From an uncultured Rhodospirillales bacterium (GTDB taxonomy: Bacteria > Pseudomonadota > Alphaproteobacteria > Acetobacterales > Acetobacteraceae): 20,404 nt of DNA. Below, piece after piece: positions 16,520 through 20,404 of the stretch. The stretch's first letter is position 1; each line of letters opens with the position of its first letter. The translations under genes and the position numbers were made by a program. Under the pieces are notes generated by a model. It was not told where the DNA came from. It made no database searches and saw nothing but the letters and a program-made list of their open reading frames with translations. Where the stretch lies: NCBI GenBank assembly GCA_903928045.1, contig CAIYPH010000056.1, forward strand, positions 1-20,404, written 5' to 3'.

Positions 16520-16552
16520 CCCCGAGCGGGGCGCGGCGGCCAATAACGGCCG
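16520..16552. terminator. Weak hairpins between convergent rne and the beta-propeller gene
   Basis: CCCC-GAGC-GGGG (16520-16531) begins right after the rne stop. CGGCC-AATAAC-GGCCG (16537-16552) follows. Both could form short GC stems in either transcript. Neither has a T-run, so they are poor Rho-independent terminators. They are offered because they occupy the only 50 nt between two convergent genes. Confidence 0.35.
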
Positions 16553-16570
16553 GCGCGTCCCGTCGCCGGA

Positions 16571-17671
16571 TCAATCCTTGGCGAAGGTCAGCACGGTGAA
16601 GCTGTCGGCCCGAAAGGTGTTGGCGTAGAACGGGCTCACCGAGGTGGTGATTTTCTTGGCGAAATCGGCACTGCCCTCGGCTGCCACCGCGTGCAGTTTC
16701 TTGCTGCTGGGGTCGATCACCAAGGTCCGCAGCCCAGAGCGCGTGCCGAGGGCCTCGACTGGGCGGTAGGTATTGGCGTCCACCTGCTCGAAGACGTTGA
16801 GCACCGCGCCCACGCCGTTGGCGAGGAAGATGCGCTTGAGCCCGGCATCATAGACGATGGCATCGTTCCCGCCGCCGATTTCGGCGGTGTACAGCACCTT
16901 GCCGGTCTCGGCATCCATCACCGCGAAGGAGGGCTTGACCGTGTCGCTGCCGCGGCAGCCGAGGAATATCCGGCGGTTCGCACGGTCGATCGTCAGCCCG
17001 TTGGTTTGCGCGCAGCCGGTGGTCGGCCAGAACGCGGTGAGCGCCAGCGTCTTGGTATCCACGCGGTAGACCATGTTGGTGTCGCGCGCGGCGATGAAGA
17101 ATCCGCCGGCGCCGTCGGAATCGGCGCCCTCCATCTTCTTCGTCGGCAGGCGAATGGTGCCGATCTTGGTCAGTGACGGGACGTCGAGCACGATGGCGTC
17201 GGTGCCGTCCTTGTCGGGCGCCATGTTCATCACCATCCGCTTGTTCACCGGGTCGAAATGCCCGGTATCGAGCTCCTCGCCGAGCTTGATCGGTGGGCGG
17301 GCGGCGAGCGTGGAGAGCGTGAAGGGGATGATGGTGCCATCCTCGTTGAGCGACAGGCCGAGATCGAACTCGGGCAGCAGCGTCGCGCCGTTTGAGCTTG
17401 CGGCCGCGGTGCCCTCGATGGTGCCGATCATTTTGCGTGCCGTCAGGTCGAACACCTGCAGCCCGTCATGGCGATGGCCGATGAACAGCCGATTGCGTGT
17501 GGTATCGAGCGAAAGATAATCCCAGGCGCCGGTCTTGCCGGGGATAGTGGTGGCCTCCACAACGTGCCAGCCGTCGAAGGCATGTGCCGGCAGCGAGGTG
17601 AGCAGCAACGCGGCGCTGGCCAGGGCGAGGGCAAGCCGCGACCGGGGCTTTCGGTACTGAGGATGGGACAT
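16571..17671 (-). CDS. Secreted YncE-like beta-propeller protein (YVTN-type repeats)
   Basis: This 366-residue exported protein has a Sec signal peptide (hydrophobic 13-27, probable cleavage at PAHA/FDGW after residue 31). The rest consists of repeats of the form 'D-x-x-x-x-R-[IL]-[FV]-[IL]-x' alternating with 'V-D-x-x-T-x-x-x-x-x' (for example RNRLFIGHR, DRANRRIFLGC, DAGLKRIFLANG, VMDAETGKVLYTAEIG). This is typical of seven-bladed YncE/SMP-30-like propellers. Two cysteines near 219 and 236 may form a disulfide. The start at 17671 has a strong GGAGG about 7 nt upstream. It is divergent from the TetR gene, with a 26-bp inverted repeat between them, so it may share that regulator. The ligand or activity is unknown. 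Confidence 0.8.
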   Translation of the reverse strand: MSHPQYRKPRSRLALALASAALLLTSLPAHAFDGWHVVEATTIPGKTGAWDYLSLDTTRNRLFIGHRHDGLQVFDLTARKMIGTIEGTAAASSNGATLLPEFDLGLSLNEDGTIIPFTLSTLAARPPIKLGEELDTGHFDPVNKRMVMNMAPDKDGTDAIVLDVPSLTKIGTIRLPTKKMEGADSDGAGGFFIAARDTNMVYRVDTKTLALTAFWPTTGCAQTNGLTIDRANRRIFLGCRGSDTVKPSFAVMDAETGKVLYTAEIGGGNDAIVYDAGLKRIFLANGVGAVLNVFEQVDANTYRPVEALGTRSGLRTLVIDPSSKKLHAVAAEGSADFAKKITTSVSPFYANTFRADSFTVLTFAKD

Positions 17672-17776
17672 GGGCGCCTCCGAGCGTGTTGATTTGAGTC
17701 AGGATGACGGCGGGCGCGCGGCCTCGCAAGCGTGCTTTCAGATTTGCGGCGCCGGCATTCCAGGCAGCCGCGCGTA

Positions 17777-17802
17777 TTTTACATGATGACTATCATCTAA
17801 AA
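17777..17802. promoter_or_regulatory. 26-bp inverted repeat, likely operator of the adjacent TetR regulator
   Basis: TTTTACATGAT (17777-17787), a 4-nt centre GACT, and ATCATCTAAAA (17792-17802) form a palindrome with one mismatch. It is A/T-rich in GC-rich surroundings. It lies 18 nt before the TetR ATG and 105 nt before the divergent propeller gene. TetR proteins usually bind such palindromes over their own promoters and repress both directions. The binding itself is inference. Confidence 0.7.
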
Positions 17803-17820
17803 GCCGGCTATCCGCGTGGA

Positions 17821-18412
17821 ATGAAGGTGAACCGCCAGGTCCAGTCCGAGCACCGCGCCGCCATGGTCGAGCAGGCAGGCGCGCTGTTCCGCGCCCGTGG
17901 GATCGCCGCTGTTGGCGTAGCCGATATCACCGGGGCCGCCGGGCTCACCCATGGCGCCTTTTACGGCCACTTCGCCGGGAAAGCCGCCTTGGTGGCCGAG
18001 GCTTGCCGGTCCGCGCTCGAGCAATCCGCCACGCGTTGGCGCCGTCGCGCCGCCGCCACGGCGGCGAGCGGGGACGACCCGCTCGCGGCACTGATCGATT
18101 CCTATTTGACCGAAACCCATCGCGACCGGCCGCAAACCGGCTGCGCCCTTGCCGCGCTCGGCCCCGAGGTCGCGCGTGACCTAGCGTTGCGCGGGGCCAT
18201 GGGCGAGGGCGCCGAGGCGCTCCTTGCCGCGCTGCGCGATATCATTGCCGAACGTCTGCCCGATGCGGACGCTGAGACCACCGCGCTAGGCGTTCTCGCC
18301 GCTCTGAACGGCGGCCTCATGCTCGCGCGCGCTGGCCGACCGGCCCGAGCGCTCACATGCCGCCCTCGATGCCGCGCGCCTTGCCGCGCGCCGCGTTGCC
18401 GGGATTTCCTGA
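17821..18412 (+). CDS. TetR/AcrR family regulator, frameshifted near its 3' end
   Basis: The N-terminal TetR DNA-binding domain is intact: a helix-turn-helix at about 31-50 (VADITGAAGLTHGAFYGHF), then a ligand-binding helical domain with RPQTGCALAALGPE. After residue about 169 the frame is lost in a CG-dinucleotide tract (18324-18332). The given frame continues as Arg/Cys-rich noise and runs into the next gene. Shifting by one base at the tract (as if one CG were missing) restores a normal helical tail (LADRPERSHAALDAARLAAR...) ending at TGA 18410-18412, for a total of 198 residues, the usual TetR size. The start is ATG 17821, or GTG 17827 with better Shine-Dalgarno spacing. In-frame codons back to 17704 would cross the operator. 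The frameshift may be a real mutation, reversible slippage, or a sequence error. Confidence 0.8.
18324..18332 (+). repeat. CG-dinucleotide tract at the TetR frameshift
   Basis: The tract is CGCGCGCGC, four and a half CG units. The reading frame upstream is TetR frame 0 and the downstream TetR-like sequence is in frame +1. One additional CG unit (2 nt) restores a continuous 198-codon gene. Alternating CG runs are prone to slippage in replication and to sequencing or assembly error. Confidence 0.75.
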
Positions 18413-18423
18413 AAGGACCGACG

Positions 18424-19695
18424 ATGTTCGCTGCCCGCCTCGCCCCAATTCTTGCCCGCCGTGGCATCCACTACGGCTGGGTGATGGTTGCCGTTACCTT
18501 CCTGGCCATGCTGTCGACCGCGGCGACAATGGGGTCACCGGGCGTCTTTATCGAGCCGCTGCGCGCCGAATTCGGCTGGGATACCAGCAGCATCACGGCT
18601 CCGCTCAGTCTGCGCTTCGCGCTCTACGGGCTGATCGCCCCCTTCGCCGCCGTGCCACTAATGCGCTACGGCATCCGCGCCATCGTTGGTTCCGCTGCGG
18701 CACTGATCGCGATCGGCTTGCTCGCCTCGACGCAAATGACGTCGCTGTGGCAACTTTGGGCGAGTTGGGGGCTGCTGCTCGGCCTCGCCGCCGGTATGAC
18801 TGCGACGGTTCTGGGCTCCTTCGTCGCGACCCGCTGGTTCACGACACGGCGCGGCCTGGTGGTCGGCCTGCTGACTGCGGCAAATGCCACCGGGCAACTT
18901 GTTATGTTGCCGATCGCCGCCTGGGTCGCTGCGACCTATGGCTGGCGCATGGCATTCGCGCCGCTCCTCATCCTACTTGCCATCAGCGCCACGCTGATGC
19001 TGTTGTTCGGCGCCAATCACCCGAGCGATCTCGGCCTTGCACCGCTCGGTGAAAGCGCAATCGTGCCAGCGCCGCGCCCGCCGGCCAAAGCCATCCAGGC
19101 CAGCTTTGCCGCGCTCGCCGAGGGCATCCGTTCGCCGGTGTTCTGGATTCTTGCGGCCACTTTCTTTGTCTGCGGCCTCTCGACCCTCGGCCTGGTGATG
19201 ACCCATCTCATCCCGCTCTGCCAGGATTACGGCGTGCCGAGCATCCAGGCCGCGGCCATCCTGGCCATCATCGGGGGATTTGATTTTATCGGTACCATCG
19301 CGTCTGGCTGGCTGTCGGACCGCTACGACAATCGCTGGCTATTGTTCTGGTACTACGGCCTGCGCGGTATTTCGCTGATGGCGCTGCCCTATTCCGGGTT
19401 CAGCTTCCCCGCGCTCACGGTCTTCGCGGTGTTCTATGGGCTCGACTGGGTCGCGACTGTTCCACCAACGGTGCGGCTGGCGGCAACCAGCTTCGGGCGG
19501 GACAAGGCGCCAATGATGTTTGGCTGGATTTTCGCCAGCCACCAGATCGGCTCGGCCATCGCGGCCACCGCCGCTGGCCTATCGCGTGATGCGCTGGCGA
19601 GCTACCTGCCCGCCTTCTTCGCCGCTGGCGTCGCCTGTATCCTGGCTTCCGCCCTGGTCATCATGCGCCCGCGCCGGACGCCGCAGGTGGCGTGA
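18424..19695 (+). CDS. MFS transporter, oxalate/formate-monocarboxylate type
   Basis: This 423-residue protein has 12 apparent membrane segments. The N-terminal GIHYGWVMVAVTFLAML, GVFIEPLRAEFGWD and the later TRWFTTRRGLVVGL and GWRMAF segments are typical of the oxalate/formate antiporter-like (MCT-type) branch of the MFS. The start at ATG 18424 has AAAGGA at 18412-18417, and gives the normal family N-terminus. It would lie 11 nt after the restored TetR stop, so regulator and transporter form an operon. Because of the TetR frameshift, this frame is open back to 17704, giving a false TetR-MFS fusion. Probable role: export or uptake of a small organic acid under TetR control. The substrate is unknown. 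Confidence 0.85.
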   Translation: MFAARLAPILARRGIHYGWVMVAVTFLAMLSTAATMGSPGVFIEPLRAEFGWDTSSITAPLSLRFALYGLIAPFAAVPLMRYGIRAIVGSAAALIAIGLLASTQMTSLWQLWASWGLLLGLAAGMTATVLGSFVATRWFTTRRGLVVGLLTAANATGQLVMLPIAAWVAATYGWRMAFAPLLILLAISATLMLLFGANHPSDLGLAPLGESAIVPAPRPPAKAIQASFAALAEGIRSPVFWILAATFFVCGLSTLGLVMTHLIPLCQDYGVPSIQAAAILAIIGGFDFIGTIASGWLSDRYDNRWLLFWYYGLRGISLMALPYSGFSFPALTVFAVFYGLDWVATVPPTVRLAATSFGRDKAPMMFGWIFASHQIGSAIAATAAGLSRDALASYLPAFFAAGVACILASALVIMRPRRTPQVA

Positions 19696-19698
19696 GCC

Positions 19699-19917
19699 TT
19701 ACCCCGCCAGCGCGGCGACCAGGAGAACGAGGCCAAGGCCACCGAGCAGCCCAATGCCGAAGCCGTTGCCGACCGCCACGGCGGGATTGCGGTTGGGCCG
19801 CACCATCCGGTAGCCGCAGGGCTGGTAGCGCACGCGGTTGGACACGAACAGGCGTGACCATAGGACGGACAGGACGATGATTGTCGCGGATAGACCGACA
19901 AGAACAGAAACCGGCAT
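19699..19917 (-). CDS. Small two-helix membrane protein, putatively SOS-controlled
   Basis: This 72-residue protein has a hydrophobic helix at about 4-22 (VSVLVGLSATIIVLSVLW), a short polar, Arg-rich middle (SNRVRYQPCGYRMVRPNRN), and a second Gly/Leu-rich helix at about 52-71. GGAG lies about 9 nt before the ATG. It is convergent with the MFS gene, separated by 3 nt. A GAAC-N7-GAAC LexA-type box sits 48 nt upstream of its start. I do not recognise the family. Small inner-membrane proteins induced by DNA damage include cell-division inhibitors (SidA, DidA in Caulobacter), but similarity to those is only of size, topology and suspected control. Confidence 0.65.
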   Translation of the reverse strand: MPVSVLVGLSATIIVLSVLWSRLFVSNRVRYQPCGYRMVRPNRNPAVAVGNGFGIGLLGGLGLVLLVAALAG

Positions 19918-19965
19918 GCTGCGCGTCTCCGATTGCGACGGAACGGTTCAGCGATATGCCGAAGT

Positions 19966-19980
19966 GTTCCTTGTATGTTC
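19966..19980 (-). promoter_or_regulatory. LexA-type SOS box (GAAC-N7-GAAC)
   Basis: The plus strand reads GTTC-CTTGTAT-GTTC. On the minus strand this is GAACATACAAGGAAC, a perfect match to the alphaproteobacterial LexA direct-repeat consensus GTTC-N7-GTTC. It lies 48 nt before the small membrane protein gene, a normal distance for a promoter-overlapping operator. A match of eight fixed bases can occur by chance in a genome, so position is the main support. Confidence 0.6.
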
Positions 19981-20035
19981 TAGATTGCCGAACTTCCGCT
20001 TGCTGCGCAAGGGTTAATTTTCGCGCCGGCTAAAG

Positions 20036-20062
20036 CCCAGCGGCTTTCCGCAAGCCGCTGGG
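20036..20062. terminator. Strong 11-bp hairpin of uncertain role
   Basis: CCCAGCGGCTT (20036-20046), loop TCCGC, AAGCCGCTGGG (20052-20062) is a perfect stem. There is no T-run on either side, so Rho-independent termination is not clear. It lies between two inverted copies of TAGAACATAC and could insulate two divergent transcripts or be a REP-like element. Confidence 0.4.
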
Positions 20063-20079
20063 GCGCGGACTCCTGTATA

Positions 20080-20094
20080 GAACATACCATAAAC
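20080..20094 (+). promoter_or_regulatory. Second LexA-like site, degenerate (GAAC-N7-AAAC)
   Basis: GAAC-ATACCAT-AAAC shares the extended 10-nt block TAGAACATAC (20078-20087) with the first box, where the same block is on the other strand (19973-19982). The two sites therefore face away from each other. One base departs from the consensus in the second half. No gene with a credible start follows to the right before the insertion sequence. Confidence 0.35.
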
Positions 20095-20200
20095 GCTTGC
20101 CAAGCCCGACCCGTCGCGGCCATGGCGGCCGGCGCGGGCGGAAACGTTGGATCCCGCTGGTGGGATCTAGAACGGTACCCACGCTGATAGAAGCACGGAT

Positions 20201-20273
20201 ACCGCTCTAGTCCTTTGTTTTAGCGGATAATTTTAGTCGGACGGCGTTGCCGTCTGATCGGCTGCTGCTCTAA
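20201..20273. repeat. Alphaproteobacterial-style intergenic repeat bounded by GCTCTAG/GCTCTAA
   Basis: GCTCTAGTCCTTTGTTTTAG (from 20204) followed by an ATTTTA block, and an end in GCTCTAA (20267-20273), resembles a common alphaproteobacterial intergenic repeat containing CTCTAG-TCCTTTGTTTT and ATTTTATCCG. I recall that family from experience and cannot verify it here. Inside is a 9-bp stem with one G.U pair (TCGGACGGC-GTT-GCCGTCTGA, 20237-20257). The insertion sequence begins exactly at its right end. Confidence 0.4.
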
Positions 20274-20404
20274 CAGGCTGCTGAAAAATCTCGCCATCGT
20301 TGCGCGTAGGTGATTCTCTGTCGCCTCTAGGATGGGGGATGGTCGATGCGTGGCGAAGATGCCCAGAACGGGTCGCTGTTCAGCTACGTGAGTTGCGAAG
20401 CACG
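20274..20404 (+). mobile_element. Left end of an IS1182-like insertion sequence (cut by window edge)
   Basis: CAGGCTGCTGAAAAATC at 20274-20290 is a typical terminal inverted-repeat start for IS1182-like elements. The transposase gene begins 72 nt further in. The right end, target duplication and rest of the gene lie outside the window, so completeness cannot be judged. Confidence 0.6.
20346..20404 (+). CDS. IS1182-like transposase, N-terminal fragment (window edge)
   Basis: Nineteen codons are visible (MRGEDAQNGSLFSYVSCEA and an incomplete next codon). The pattern M-R-G-x-D-x-x-x-G-x-L-F-S-Y-V-x-x-E-x-R is characteristic of the N-terminus of IS1182-type DDE transposases. GGGGGA at 20334-20339 is a good ribosome binding site, 6 nt before the ATG. 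The gene is truncated only because the window ends. Confidence 0.7.
   Translation, partial: MRGEDAQNGSLFSYVSCEA

Larger units (their letters stand above)
19918..20345. other. Gene-free regulatory/repeat stretch
   Basis: About 430 nt without a credible coding sequence. It holds the two LexA-type sites, the 11-bp hairpin, a GATCCC/GGGATC inverted pair near 20151-20166, the CTCTAG-bounded repeat and the start of the insertion sequence. Short frames (21 codons from 20122 on the plus strand, 37 codons from 20090 on the minus strand) lack ribosome binding sites and are not supported. Confidence 0.5.

Noticed and set aside
14945..16543. Long antisense frame (532 codons) across the 3' half of rne
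   Set aside because: Arg/His/Gly-rich shadow of a GC-rich, repeat-rich coding region; rne is certain on the other strand.
17704..17820. Upstream extension of the TetR frame to an ATG at 17704
   Set aside because: It would run through the 26-bp palindrome and adds residues unlike TetR N-termini; ATG 17821 or GTG 17827 fits the family.
20122..20187. 21-codon frame right of the second LexA-like site
   Set aside because: No ribosome binding site and no recognisable or membrane-like sequence.
20237..20257. Stem TCGGACGGC-GTT-GCCGTCTGA as a terminator
   Set aside because: No T-run follows on either strand and no gene ends nearby; better explained as part of the intergenic repeat.
1..20404. CRISPR array, tRNA or rRNA genes
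   Set aside because: No regularly spaced direct repeats and no cloverleaf or rRNA-like segments were seen on reading; small tRNA-like folds cannot be fully excluded without a covariance-model search.

Overview
The window looks like a chromosomal segment of a GC-rich alphaproteobacterium, most likely Rhodospirillales/Acetobacteraceae. Supporting signs are the block rne / amidase / mrcA / prfB, an RNase E with a long charged insertion in its S1 domain, a GAAC-N7-GAAC (alphaproteobacterial LexA-type) site, twin-arginine-like signal peptides, and palindromic A/T-tract intergenic repeats in otherwise GC-rich DNA. The taxonomic call is inference from gene content.

Region 1 (1-7947, plus strand) is an ABC importer locus of the UgpB/A/E/C type. 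The order is ATPase, two tandem paralogous solute-binding proteins, then two permeases. An inositol-monophosphatase-family phosphatase and an MFS transporter follow. Two copies of a long palindromic repeat sit in it: one at 1-281 ahead of the ATPase, and one of 139 bp wedged between the second binding protein and the first permease, where it removes any visible ribosome binding site.

Region 2 (7964-13026, minus strand) is a cell-envelope and translation block. An N-acetylmuramoyl-L-alanine amidase is followed by penicillin-binding protein 1A, then peptide release factor 2 with an intact programmed +1 frameshift site, then a small lysine-rich exported protein behind a 68-nt imperfect hairpin.

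Region 3 (13027-16519, plus) is rne, preceded by about 600 nt without a credible gene but with several perfect short palindromes.

Region 4 (16571-19917) holds a secreted beta-propeller (YncE-like) protein on the minus strand, divergent from a TetR regulator and an MFS transporter. A 26-bp near-perfect inverted repeat lies in the divergent intergenic region and is the likely TetR operator. The TetR gene is frameshifted in a CG-dinucleotide tract, so it reads in frame into the transporter and creates an apparent 624-residue fusion. Convergent to the transporter is a 72-residue membrane protein with a LexA-type box about 50 bp upstream of its start.

Region 5 (19918-20404) is non-coding until the right edge. 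It holds the LexA-type box, a second inverted LexA-like site, a strong hairpin between them, an alphaproteobacterial-style intergenic repeat, and the left end of an IS1182-like insertion sequence whose transposase gene is cut by the window edge.

I found no wholly new multi-gene system. The observations most worth following are the putative SOS-controlled small membrane protein, the TetR/transporter frame fusion at a slippage-prone tract, and the palindromic element inside the ABC operon.
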